A model generated the notes under the pieces. It had not been told where the DNA came from, did not search any database, and was given only the letters and a program-made list of their open reading frames with translations. 64,000 nucleotides of DNA from Melioribacteraceae bacterium. GTDB lineage: Bacteria; Bacteroidota; Ignavibacteria; Ignavibacteriales; Melioribacteraceae. Shown one piece after another: positions 54,885 through 63,269 of this stretch. Every line of letters starts with the position of its first letter. The first letter of the stretch is position 1. The stretch is taken from contig WYBN01000008.1 in the NCBI GenBank assembly GCA_011525875.1, positions 1 to 64,000 on the forward strand, read 5' to 3'. The translations under genes and the position numbers were made by a program.

Positions 54885-55281
54885 CTAATTCTTAAACTTT
54901 ATTGTAAATGTCGTCCCCTGTCATTTGACAGGATCTACAGCCACATCAGCATTATTCAGATTGAAATCATATATACAAAGATCAACAGATTTAAGTGCAA
55001 GCTCAAGTCTTTTTGTCATCAAATCCATGGCAGATCCGTTTTTTTTTGATTTGTTCAATTTGCTTCCTTGTATTCGAAGTAAGTTCCTTTAAGATAAGAT
55101 AAATAATCAGACCGCTCAGCGGTACAAATCCCCATCCTTTGTAAGTCTGAATTTCTGTGATTTTTTCGGAAGTCAAGCTAAGTTGAGTAAGAAGATTGTC
55201 AGTAATAAAAATATATGAAGCCGAAAATAACAAATAAAGCATAGTGAAACGCACTGGTAAATTCATTATTAAATATTTCAT
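54885..55281 (-). pseudogene. Sensor histidine kinase with internal deletion and frameshift
   Basis: From an ATG at 55281 the frame encodes a two-helix membrane anchor (RFTMLYLLFSASYIFI and GWGFVPLSGLIIYLIL) typical of PAS-containing kinases. A frameshift follows in an A/T run near 55040. In the next frame one reads MDLMTKRLELALKSVDLCIYDF, the start of a PAS domain. The sequence then jumps after a stop to QGTTFTIKFKN, the last residues of a HATPase domain, ending at 54885 just before the receiver gene. The whole kinase core has been deleted. Confidence 0.7.
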
Positions 55282-55343
55282 TTCTATATATTCCTATATA
55301 GTTGAATTAGCCTTTCGGCTGCATTAGTAAAGAACGATGAAGA

Positions 55344-55736
55344 CTATAGATCTTTAGATCGCTTATCTTTTTCGAGTTGTACTTTTATTTTTGATAACAG
55401 CTCCGAATTTCTAAAAGGTTTTGCCATAAACTCATCAACACCTGCTTTAAACGCATTTTCTCTGTCTTTTGGATATACATGCGCGGTAATGCAGATTATA
55501 GGAATATGTGCGTATTTTACATCATTTTTTAATTGATGTGTCAATACTAGTCCGTCTCTGCTGTGAGGCAGCGCTATATCCATAAGTATAAGATCGAACT
55601 CATTTTCCTCGAGAGCAGTTTTCAACTCAGCTTCGGAAACGCAGAACACGGTATCGTAATCTTTCAAAAGAATTTTGAATACGCTCTGAGTCGGGACATC
55701 ATCCTCAACTATCAATAATTTCTTTTTCTCCATCAT
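55344..55736 (-). CDS. Stand-alone receiver-domain response regulator
   Basis: About 130 residues, CheY-like: acidic pair in LLIVEDDVPTQ, phosphoacceptor Asp53 in LILMDIALPHSRDG, ICITAHVYPKDRENA and MAKPFRN. It is close to the regulator at 54502 (shared ICITAH and cluster position), suggesting duplication. The frame is open to 55781, but AGAGGA immediately precedes two ATGs at 55736 and 55733, and these fit the family start. Confidence 0.88.
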   Translation of the reverse strand: MMEKKKLLIVEDDVPTQSVFKILLKDYDTVFCVSEAELKTALEENEFDLILMDIALPHSRDGLVLTHQLKNDVKYAHIPIICITAHVYPKDRENAFKAGVDEFMAKPFRNSELLSKIKVQLEKDKRSKDL

Positions 55737-55768
55737 TCCTCTTTTCCTAAATGTACTAAACTTATTAT

Positions 55769-55942
55769 TTAATCGCTGCACATTCCTATAACTGCATATT
55801 GAAAATGATCTGCAATTTTCTTTAACTTTTGTCTAGTAAGAGGGCTTAAAGTTATATTGTCCGTAATTTCATAATTAGAAAATCGCTTCTTAAAGTTCGA
55901 TATTTCTCCGGCAATTAAATTTATCTCAAATTCTTTTGTCAT
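55769..55942 (-). CDS. Small ORF of 57 residues upstream of the receiver gene
   Basis: An ATG at 55942 opens a frame reading MTKEFEINLIAGEISNF and containing TLSPLTRQKLKKIADHFQYAV, ending with TAA at 55769, 33 bases before the receiver gene start. It has balanced composition and lies between a dead kinase and a receiver gene. No family is recognised. It may be a real small signalling protein or a fragment. Confidence 0.4.
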   Translation of the reverse strand: MTKEFEINLIAGEISNFKKRFSNYEITDNITLSPLTRQKLKKIADHFQYAVIGMCSD

Positions 55943-55970
55943 TAATATACTTTAATAAATTTAAATATTT

Positions 55971-56800
55971 TTATAATGGGATTCTGAAAATAAATACTAA
56001 ACCCTTGCCTACATCGGATTCAACCTTTATAGAGCCTTTTTGACCTTCAATTATATTTAAATTGCCAAGCACAAGCCGGCGCTTTTTTCGCCTCGTGTAC
56101 TCAGTAGGCTTGTTTTATAGATGATTTGAACAGCTTAAATAATTCGACCGCCGGAATTACCTCCCCTTGGCCGGCAAATGCAATCACAACATTTTTGTTT
56201 TCGACCATATTGTTGTAATATTCATCTCTGTACCCGGACAGGGGTGCTTCACTGCGTTTGATATCAGATTGTTAAGACCATGACTTAATTTTTCATGATA
56301 AATATTTACAATTAATTCATCAACTTCAGAGGTGAAGATTAATGATGCTTGGTATTTTTTTTGCCCCGAATCGATGTAAATGTTTATCAGTCCTAAGGTG
56401 TAACCGGCAAACTATTCGTTCAATGAGTCTTTGAGAATCTCAAGATTGTTAATTATATCTCCATGCAAAACTTTTATACTAGCAAAAACGTCTTAGTCCA
56501 TGAAAGATAAGATTGAATAAAAACTTGTTCTCCAACCTTGATGGACTTCTTAAGGTAAGTTAAATGACATTTTACATCCTGCAGATAATTTCTTAATTGA
56601 TGCTCTTTGTATTAAATTTTTAACTCTGCTTGATTTCATAATGTTTAGATAAAACCTTTTCCGGCGATACCGATGATAAATCATTTAATTTTGCCGCTAC
56701 GTTCGATTTCCATTCCCCATCCTTTTCCCAAATTAAGATCATTACTCATCCGTAAAGAATCAAGGCAGATATAGGAATCAGTTTTAACCTGCCCAAATAA
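55971..56800 (-). pseudogene. Decayed sensor histidine kinase
   Basis: No long frame survives, but kinase pieces are readable in order across frameshifts. From upstream to downstream on the minus strand: IWEKDGEWKSNVAAKLNDLS (sensor part), IIDNLEILKDSLNE-like helical text, then the N box LNNLISNAVKHPCPG (near 56245-56290), ENKNVVIAFAGQGE with the G1 region and ELFKLFKSSIK, and finally LNIIEGQKGSIKVESDVGKG and VFIFRIPL with a TAA at 55971. I infer a kinase gene inactivated by several indels and a stop, not a sequencing problem at one site. Confidence 0.65.
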
Positions 56801-56879
56801 AAATTTCCTTTTATAAAGATTATCACAACTGTTGCATTTTTTTTATTTTGGTTCCCGGAATTATTTTTTTGGATGACAA

Positions 56880-57986
56880 ATGAATAACTTATTTTCAACA
56901 AAGTCTTTAAGCTGTTTAATTTCCCTATTTATATTGATTAGCACCAATTTATCGGCGCAGAGTTCTTCAGAAGATAAGATTGAATTTTTTAACGAGTTAA
57001 AAATTTCCGCTCAATGGTTCCTCGCTTATGACAGCGGGGTGGAAGAAGGGAATTCATATAATGATTTCCGCTTGAAAAGAGGTTATATCACGTTAACCAA
57101 TAAATTTAACAAACGGATATCCGCGCGTATAACACAAGATGTATCCGTTGACAAGGAAGGCGACGGTGAAGGCGACATTGAGCTGCGTCTTAAATACGGT
57201 TTTATCCGCTACATTTTTGATGATCTCGCTTTTTTCACACAACCAACGATCGGTTTCGGCTTGGTTCACCGTCCGTGGATAGATTTTGAACAAAAAATTA
57301 ATCCTTATCGCGTGCAAGGTACAATGTTTCTCGAGCGGATTGAACTGCTTAGTTCAGCAGATTATGGTGCTGTTTTTGAATCGCTTATTGGCGGTTATAT
57401 TGATGATGATTATAGAAATACCGTCAATCCCAAAATGCCGGGAAAATACGGCAGTATAGGATTCGGTATTTTTAACGGCGGCGGTTACCATGCAATTGAG
57501 AAGAATCAGAATAAAATGCTCGAGGGCAGATTGACTTTACGACCTTTGCCAGAAATTATACCGGGATTCCAATTGACTTACATTTTCGCTTTAGGCAAAG
57601 GGAACATCCCCGAATCGCCTGATTTCAACTTGCACTCTGCATTTCTGTCTTACGAGACCAAAATCATTACTTTTACCGGTCAATATTTTACGGCTAAAGG
57701 AGACGAAGATGCAAAGTTTGTTGATGTAGATGCAGGCTTCAAGTCGCTTGCAAACTCGGGTTATTCTGTTTTCGCAGATGTAAAGATAATCCGGAAACTG
57801 TTAAGCATTTTCGGAAGATACGACAGGTTTAATTTGGAATCGAAGAAGAACCGTGAGAATTTTATCGCCGGTATGGCATATTATTTTATGAAAGATTCAA
57901 AATTACTTTTGGATTATGACTACTCGAAAACTCTCAGCAAGGAAAAGAATTCTTCCGTAGAATTTGCCATCGAATTCAATTTTTAG
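56880..57986 (+). CDS. Outer-membrane beta-barrel (porin-like) protein
   Basis: 368 residues. A signal peptide (LISLFILISTNLSAQ) is followed by alternating amphipathic strands such as RLKRGYITLTNKFNKRISARITQDVSV and ELRLKYGFIRYIF, ending in the aromatic C-terminal strand VEFAIEFNF. The layout resembles phosphate-selective (OprO/P-like) porins. It ends eight bases before the secreted phosphoesterase gene, so phosphate release and uptake may be linked. Substrate selectivity is not shown. Confidence 0.75.
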   Translation: MNNLFSTKSLSCLISLFILISTNLSAQSSSEDKIEFFNELKISAQWFLAYDSGVEEGNSYNDFRLKRGYITLTNKFNKRISARITQDVSVDKEGDGEGDIELRLKYGFIRYIFDDLAFFTQPTIGFGLVHRPWIDFEQKINPYRVQGTMFLERIELLSSADYGAVFESLIGGYIDDDYRNTVNPKMPGKYGSIGFGIFNGGGYHAIEKNQNKMLEGRLTLRPLPEIIPGFQLTYIFALGKGNIPESPDFNLHSAFLSYETKIITFTGQYFTAKGDEDAKFVDVDAGFKSLANSGYSVFADVKIIRKLLSIFGRYDRFNLESKKNRENFIAGMAYYFMKDSKLLLDYDYSKTLSKEKNSSVEFAIEFNF

Positions 57987-57994
57987 GAAATGAT

Positions 57995-59707
57995 ATGAAG
58001 AAATTATTAACTATAGTATTCATAATCATCTGCACCAATCTTTTTGCAGATGATTTTAAATTCATTGTCTGGGGCGATACGCAATTTCAAAATCCGGAGG
58101 TATTCGAAGAGTTTGTTGCAAAGACTGTACTCCTAAATCCGGACTTTGTTCTTCATGTAGGCGACATGATACATGGTTATACTTATAACAGAGATATTGC
58201 GCGAAGAGAATGGACAAGATTCAAGAAACAAATCTCGCCTTTGAAAGTTAATTTCTATCCCACACCGGGAAATCATGACGTTACCACTAAAGAGATTGAA
58301 GCTTCTTATGCCGAAGTTTGGAATCAGAAAAAATTTTACTATTCATTTACTGAAAAGAATTCTTTGTTCATTGTTTTAAATCCGTTTGAAAACCAGGATT
58401 TTTATAAAATTTCCGACGAACAATTTTTATGGCTGAAAGAACAGTTAGCTGCCGGCGGGAACAAAAATATTTTTCTTTCAATTCATGCGCCGCTTCATAT
58501 CAGCCATCCGGAAGAATGGCAGAGAATACATGAATTGTTATTGCAGCATAAAGTGATAGCAGTTTTTACCGGGCATCATCACATCTACGATTATAGAAAT
58601 ATAAAAGGAATAGATTATTTCTGTTTGAACACTTCAGGAAATATTCGTTTCGCCGATAATCATCTCACGGGCGTATCGCATCACATGCTTTTAGTTGAAG
58701 TCAAGGATGATAAAATCCTTTATACGGTTATTTCACGGGACAATATTCTTCCGCATGATATCGTAAATAATGCTGAAAGAAACCGTGCTGCAAAATATTA
58801 TGAGAATAATAAATCAATAATACTAAACAGAGCCAATAAGATTGATACGCTTGTTTCTATTGAGGTACAGAACCGCAGTGATGAAGACAGAGAATATTTT
58901 CTGCAGTGGGAGTTAAAGGATATTGGCTGGGAAATTGAACCTTTCGTAAGATCGGTTAAAGTCGAAGCCGGGGCTTCGATCTCGGTAGAGTACAAATTTT
59001 ATTGTGAATTAACGGATTACATGCGCACGTCTCTGCCAAAGTTGAAAATTACATCGCCCTACAAAACCATGAACGGAATTGATACAGAGACAAAATATTA
59101 TTACAAAGTATTCTTTCCCCCATCGGTCAATGCTTATGAAATTAGCGGAGCGATAAAAATTGACGGTCATATAAACGAACGGTTTTGGCAGAACGCCGAA
59201 GGAATAAGCTCCTTTTATACCGATTATGAAGATACCCCCGCTGAATTCAAGACAGAGGTTAAACTGCTTTATGATTCCGAGAATATTTATATTTCAGTAA
59301 AGGGCGAAGAGTCAAATCCCGAGAACCTTTCGGCACTTGCCTACGGTGAGATACCGTTAGTATTTGGCGATGATGATTTTGAATTATTTTTTGATACAAA
59401 CCGTGATCTATCAACTTTCTTCAGGATAATGGTCAATCCTAAGAATGTCAGACTAAGCAGCGGACCAAAAGGACTTTTCAGTTTTGATCTCGAATCTGCC
59501 GTTTATGTCGGTAAAGATTTTTGGAGTGCAGAGTTTAAAATTCCTTTCAAAGAATTAGAAATCGGGAAACCGGGGGCAAGCGATATCTGGGGTTTCAACG
59601 TTAGAAGGCACCGCCAGCAGTCATTTCCCAATCAAAGCGATTGGTCTAAAATGCAGCAGCATCCGCCCTATCAATTGGAGTATTTCGGACTATTAAAGTT
59701 CAGGTGA
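57995..59707 (+). CDS. Secreted calcineurin-like phosphoesterase with C-terminal CBM9-like domain
   Basis: 570 residues with a signal peptide (IVFIIICTNLFA). The metallophosphoesterase domain (about 20-245) shows WGDTQFQ, HVGDMIHG, PGNHDV, SIHAPLH and FTGHHHIYDY, giving all metal ligands. A beta-sandwich linker (about 280-375) and a C-terminal domain of the CBM9/DOMON-like type (about 380-570, IKIDGHINERFWQNAEGISSF and WSAEFKIPFKEL) follow. It has no type IX sorting end. It is probably co-transcribed with the porin-like gene. Confidence 0.88.
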   Translation: MKKLLTIVFIIICTNLFADDFKFIVWGDTQFQNPEVFEEFVAKTVLLNPDFVLHVGDMIHGYTYNRDIARREWTRFKKQISPLKVNFYPTPGNHDVTTKEIEASYAEVWNQKKFYYSFTEKNSLFIVLNPFENQDFYKISDEQFLWLKEQLAAGGNKNIFLSIHAPLHISHPEEWQRIHELLLQHKVIAVFTGHHHIYDYRNIKGIDYFCLNTSGNIRFADNHLTGVSHHMLLVEVKDDKILYTVISRDNILPHDIVNNAERNRAAKYYENNKSIILNRANKIDTLVSIEVQNRSDEDREYFLQWELKDIGWEIEPFVRSVKVEAGASISVEYKFYCELTDYMRTSLPKLKITSPYKTMNGIDTETKYYYKVFFPPSVNAYEISGAIKIDGHINERFWQNAEGISSFYTDYEDTPAEFKTEVKLLYDSENIYISVKGEESNPENLSALAYGEIPLVFGDDDFELFFDTNRDLSTFFRIMVNPKNVRLSSGPKGLFSFDLESAVYVGKDFWSAEFKIPFKELEIGKPGASDIWGFNVRRHRQQSFPNQSDWSKMQQHPPYQLEYFGLLKFR

Positions 59708-59760
59708 TAAAGAGAGTGCTGCAGTTTTTTTTTAACTATTCATAGAGATATTCATCTATC

Positions 59761-59828
59761 ATTCATCCATCCATTCATTCATTCATCCATCCATCCATTC
59801 ATCCATTCATCCATCCATCCATTCATCC
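59761..59828 (+). repeat. Tetranucleotide repeat, (ATTC/ATCC) x 17
   Basis: Seventeen uninterrupted 4-base units alternating between ATTC and ATCC, extended imperfectly from 59751. It lies in the intergenic gap about 105 bases before the aminotransferase start. Such a tract can change length by slippage and alter promoter spacing. Confidence 0.9.
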
Positions 59829-59933
59829 CAATAACACCGGCTCTTTCAGTTTTTGATCCAACATTATTATTTTAAGAAATCCGTCTTACAAGGCTTCTCA
59901 TTTTTTCTTATATTGCTTCAAAAAAAAACTGCA

Positions 59934-61400
59934 ATGAGTCATTTAGAAAAATATTTCGGAAAATTCAGAAACAACATTATCGGAATCGATCAGACTTTCA
60001 TTTCGCCGTACGGTGGGAACATAATATTATACGCCGACTGGATAGCAAGCGGAAGGCTGTACAAACCGATTGAAGAAAAACTTATTAAAGATTTTTATCC
60101 GAATGTCGGCAACACACATTCCGAGTCAAGCTTTACCGGTACATCAATGACAGTGGCGTATCATCATGCAAAAAAAATTATTAAAAAACATATTAACGCT
60201 TCCGAAAATGATGTGATAATTACGCAAGGTACGGGCATGACCGGGATGGTAAACAAGCTTCAAAGAATTTTAGGTTTGCGGGTTTGCGAGCAGCTTGAAA
60301 CTTACTTAAACTTTCCAAAGGAAGATATACCTGTTGTGTTCATTACTCACATGGAGCATCATTCAAACCATACTTCTTGGTTAGAGACTATTTGTGATGT
60401 TGTAATTATCGAACCGGATGATAGGAGCTACATTGATTTAAATCATCTCGAAGAACAACTCGCAGTTTATAAAGATAGAAAACTCAAAATCGGTTCGTTT
60501 ACTGCCGCATCAAATGTTACCGGCGTGCAAACAGATTATCATAAAATGGCAAAGATCATGCATCAACATGGCGGTTTATGTTTTGTTGATTTTGCTGCTG
60601 CAGCACCTTATGTAGATATCAATATGCATCCCGAAGATCCCGAAGAAAAACTTGATGCAATTTTCTTCTCCCCTCATAAATTTCTCGGTGGACCCGGAAC
60701 CAGCGGAGTTCTTGTATTTAACTCATCTCTTTACAAAAGAAAAATTCCCGATCATCCCGGCGGGGGAACTGTTGATTGGACAAATCCTTGGGGTGAGCAT
60801 AAATATGTCAATGATATTGAGGCTCGCGAAGACGGCGGAACCCCGGGATTTCTTCAAACTATAAAAACGGCTTTAGTAATTAAGTTGAAGGAAGAAATGG
60901 GAACTAAGAACATTCTTGATCGTGAACATGAGTTATTAAACATTGCATTTGAAGAGTTCCAAAAAATGCCGAGCGTGCATATTCTTGCACCGGAGTTTGA
61001 AGATAGACTCGGTGTGATTTCTTTTTATGTTGAAGAAATTCATTACAATTTAATGGTGAAGCTACTTAACGACAGATACGGTATTCAAGTTAGAGGCGGT
61101 TGTTCATGTGCGGGTACTTACGGTCACTATTTACTTCACGTCGATCCAACTCGTTCAAAAAGAATAACCGATAAAATTAACGCAGGCGATCTTTCAGAAA
61201 AACCCGGTTGGGTAAGACTTTCTCTTCATCCAACAATGACCAATGATGAATTACATTTCATCTTAGATGCAATCAAAAAAATAATTGATAATATTGATGA
61301 GTGGGAAAAGGATTATACTTATTCTCCTAAAACAAATGAGTATTATCATTTCTCAGGTAACAATCAGCACGAAGTAATTGAAAAGTGGTTTGAGATGTAA
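59934..61400 (+). CDS. Aminotransferase class V (cysteine desulfurase-like)
   Basis: 488 residues, PLP-dependent. Family segments: YADWIASGRLYKPIE, THMEHHSNHTSW (His stacking on PLP), TAASNVTGVQTDY, CFVDFAAAAPYV (PLP Asp) and the PLP lysine in FFSPHKFLGGPGTSG. A conserved-looking RGGCSCAGTYGHY carries Cys near the site where desulfurases place the catalytic Cys. It is longer than typical IscS/SufS. The frame is open to 59853, but the ATG at 59934 (MSHLEKYFGKFR) gives the usual start. Confidence 0.88.
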   Translation: MSHLEKYFGKFRNNIIGIDQTFISPYGGNIILYADWIASGRLYKPIEEKLIKDFYPNVGNTHSESSFTGTSMTVAYHHAKKIIKKHINASENDVIITQGTGMTGMVNKLQRILGLRVCEQLETYLNFPKEDIPVVFITHMEHHSNHTSWLETICDVVIIEPDDRSYIDLNHLEEQLAVYKDRKLKIGSFTAASNVTGVQTDYHKMAKIMHQHGGLCFVDFAAAAPYVDINMHPEDPEEKLDAIFFSPHKFLGGPGTSGVLVFNSSLYKRKIPDHPGGGTVDWTNPWGEHKYVNDIEAREDGGTPGFLQTIKTALVIKLKEEMGTKNILDREHELLNIAFEEFQKMPSVHILAPEFEDRLGVISFYVEEIHYNLMVKLLNDRYGIQVRGGCSCAGTYGHYLLHVDPTRSKRITDKINAGDLSEKPGWVRLSLHPTMTNDELHFILDAIKKIIDNIDEWEKDYTYSPKTNEYYHFSGNNQHEVIEKWFEM

Positions 61401-61413
61401 GATTTTGTAAATG

Positions 61414-61559
61414 GGGCTGAAGCCCAGAAGATTTTTTACCTTTCTATATCCGTTCGCTAAAGCGAACGGCAATAAATAAATAATTAGTTTTTGCTTTTCA
61501 TGGCCGTCTGCTTTAGCAGACGGATAAAGAGAAGCACAAAAATGATTGGGCTTTAGCCC
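61414..61559. repeat. Four-hairpin palindromic element
   Basis: Four perfect hairpins lie in 146 bases: GGGCT-GA-AGCCC (61414-61425), CCGTTCGCT-AA-AGCGAACGG (61450-61469), CCGTCTGCT-TT-AGCAGACGG (61504-61523) and GGGCT-TT-AGCCC (61548-61559). The outer two share the stem GGGCT/AGCCC and the inner two share CCGT/ACGG ends, so the element is symmetric. No coding sequence is present. It resembles REP-type or miniature elements. Confidence 0.8.
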
Positions 61560-61594
61560 TATATAATATTTTATCTAATTACTAAAATTAATCC

Positions 61595-61626
61595 TTGACA
61601 AAAAAGAGATTTATTCTCTATCTTTG
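61595..61626 (+). promoter_or_regulatory. Promoter of the trp operon
   Basis: TTGACA at 61595-61600 is followed by TATCTTTG at 61619-61626, an exact match to TAnnTTTG, with 21 bases between TTG and the second box. The leader peptide ATG begins nine bases downstream, so the transcript start is very close to it. Confidence 0.7.
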
Positions 61627-61634
61627 CAGTGAAT

Positions 61635-61715
61635 ATGATGAAGAATAAAAACAAATATTTCGGTTTTACTTGGGCTTGGTTTTGGTTTCATAAAAACTGT
61701 GGGACTCCTGTGTAA
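61635..61715 (+). CDS. trpL: trp operon leader peptide
   Basis: A 26-codon frame reads MMKNKNKYFGFTWAWFWFHK and ends NCGTPV, then TAA. Three Trp codons lie at positions 13, 15 and 17, with four Phe and one Tyr nearby. It sits between a clear promoter and a terminator hairpin immediately before trpE. Stalling at the Trp codons would let downstream RNA adopt the antiterminator form. Two adjacent ATGs (61635 and 61638) are both possible starts. Confidence 0.75.
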   Translation: MMKNKNKYFGFTWAWFWFHKNCGTPV

Positions 61716-61739
61716 AACTGAGCAAATAAAAATTTTAAG

Positions 61740-61774
61740 AACCCTTCTCAGTCCAGCACTGGGAAGGGTTTTTT
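61740..61774 (+). terminator. Attenuator terminator of the trp operon
   Basis: AACCCTTCTCAGT pairs with ACTGGGAAGGGTT over 13 bases (one T-G) around a CCAGC loop and runs into T5. Two upstream segments can compete: ACTGAG (61717-61722) pairs with CTCAGT (61747-61752), and GGACT (61702-61706) with AGTCC (61750-61754). This is the expected antiterminator arrangement. Confidence 0.8.
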
Positions 61775-61790
61775 GTTATATGGATATAAA

Positions 61791-63269
61791 ATGACATTTG
61801 AAGAATTTAAAATACTAGCACAAAACCATAACGTAATTCCGGTTTATAAAAGAATCACAGCCGATTTACTAACACCGGTTTTAGCTTATATAAAACTGCG
61901 TACGATTAGTGGATCATCTTTCCTTCTCGAATCGGTTGAAGGAATCGGCAGACTTGCGCGATATTCGTTCATCGGCAGAAATCCTTACCAAATAATTTCA
62001 AACATTTGTAGTGAATTAACTATAACTACAGAAAATAAAATTGAAACACGTAAAGAAAACATTCTAGATTATTTACAGTCACTCATAAAAAAATACAATT
62101 GTGCCAAGATTGATGATCTGCCCGATTTCAGCGGAGGCATAGTCGGTTACTTCGGTTATGAAAACATTGCATTGATTGAAGACGTTCTAAATTTCACCGG
62201 TGAAAAAGATTACGAGTCCCCCGATTCAATATTCGGAATCTATAAAAACATAGTTGCTTTCGACCATTATAATCACCAGATAATTCTAATCAGTAATGTA
62301 TTTGTTGACGATGATTCTGACATCGAAAAATTATATAAAGAAGCTAATCTCGAAATTAGACTTCTTCACAAACAATTATTGAAAACTGTTGTTTATTCCG
62401 AATCCTTCAAAATAAGAAATGAATCGAACTCTAAAGAAGGTAAATCAGATTTTGAAAAGTTAGTTACAAAAGCAAAAGAAAACATTTATAACGGCGATGT
62501 TTTTCAAATAGTATTATCAAAGAGATTCAACGCAGAGTACGAAGGTGATTTGTTGAATGTTTACCGCGCTCTCAGAATTATCAATCCATCACCTTATATG
62601 TATTATATGGAGTTCGCCGACTCTAAAGTAGTCATCGGGACTTCACCGGAAGATTTACTAAAGGTAAAAAATAGAACTGCTGAAATTTTACCAATCGCCG
62701 GTACACGAAAACGCGGTAAATCTGCCGAAGAGGATATTGCGCTGGAAAAAGATTTGCTTTCCGACCCGAAAGAAATTGCAGAGCATACAATGCTTGTTGA
62801 TTTAGCGAGAAACGATCTCGGCAGAGTCTGCGATTACGGCTCAATAAAAATCACCGAGAATATGAAAGTAAACCGCTTCTCTCACGTTATGCATATTGTT
62901 TCGAGAGTCGTGGGTGAATTGCAAAAGGATAAAGATTGTATCGAGGCACTCAAAGCAAGCTTTCCCGCCGGAACGGTTACCGGAGCACCGAAAATAAGAG
63001 CAATGCAATTAATTAATGAATATGAAAATTTAATTCGTAATGTTTATGCCGGTGCAGTCGGTTATATCGATTTCAACGGAAACTTAGATTTATGCATTGC
63101 AATCAGAACACTTTTTTCTAATGGATCAAAAATTTACTGGCAAGCCGGAGCGGGAATTGTTGCCGACAGTATTCCAGAAAATGAATTTTATGAGATTCAA
63201 AATAAATCAGCCGCATTAAAAAAAGCACTAAAGTTTGCAGAGGACTTGGATGAAAATATTGGTCATTGA
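61791..63269 (+). CDS. trpE: Anthranilate synthase component I
   Basis: Converts chorismate to anthranilate with TrpG; about 492 residues. The Trp feedback site shows SSFLLESVEGIGRLARYSFIG. The chorismate-binding domain has VFQIVLSKRF, NPSPYMYYME, GTSPEDLLKV, PIAGTRKRG, EHTMLVDLARNDLGRVC, ASFPAGTVTGAPKIRAMQ and WQAGAGIVADSIPENEF. The frame is open to a TTG at 61773 inside the terminator T tract; the ATG at 61791 is the sensible start. It overlaps trpG by 20 bases. Confidence 0.96.
   Translation: MTFEEFKILAQNHNVIPVYKRITADLLTPVLAYIKLRTISGSSFLLESVEGIGRLARYSFIGRNPYQIISNICSELTITTENKIETRKENILDYLQSLIKKYNCAKIDDLPDFSGGIVGYFGYENIALIEDVLNFTGEKDYESPDSIFGIYKNIVAFDHYNHQIILISNVFVDDDSDIEKLYKEANLEIRLLHKQLLKTVVYSESFKIRNESNSKEGKSDFEKLVTKAKENIYNGDVFQIVLSKRFNAEYEGDLLNVYRALRIINPSPYMYYMEFADSKVVIGTSPEDLLKVKNRTAEILPIAGTRKRGKSAEEDIALEKDLLSDPKEIAEHTMLVDLARNDLGRVCDYGSIKITENMKVNRFSHVMHIVSRVVGELQKDKDCIEALKASFPAGTVTGAPKIRAMQLINEYENLIRNVYAGAVGYIDFNGNLDLCIAIRTLFSNGSKIYWQAGAGIVADSIPENEFYEIQNKSAALKKALKFAEDLDENIGH

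Noticed and set aside
59748..59829. CRISPR array
   Set aside because: The repeat is a simple 4-base tract with no spacers; no cas genes occur in the window.
59853..59933. N-terminal extension of the aminotransferase
   Set aside because: The 27 added residues are hydrophobic, unlike the family, and the ATG at 59934 starts a standard N terminus. A signal peptide would not suit a PLP enzyme.
61773..61790. TTG start for trpE
   Set aside because: It lies in the T tract of the attenuator terminator, which would make the control region part of the gene.
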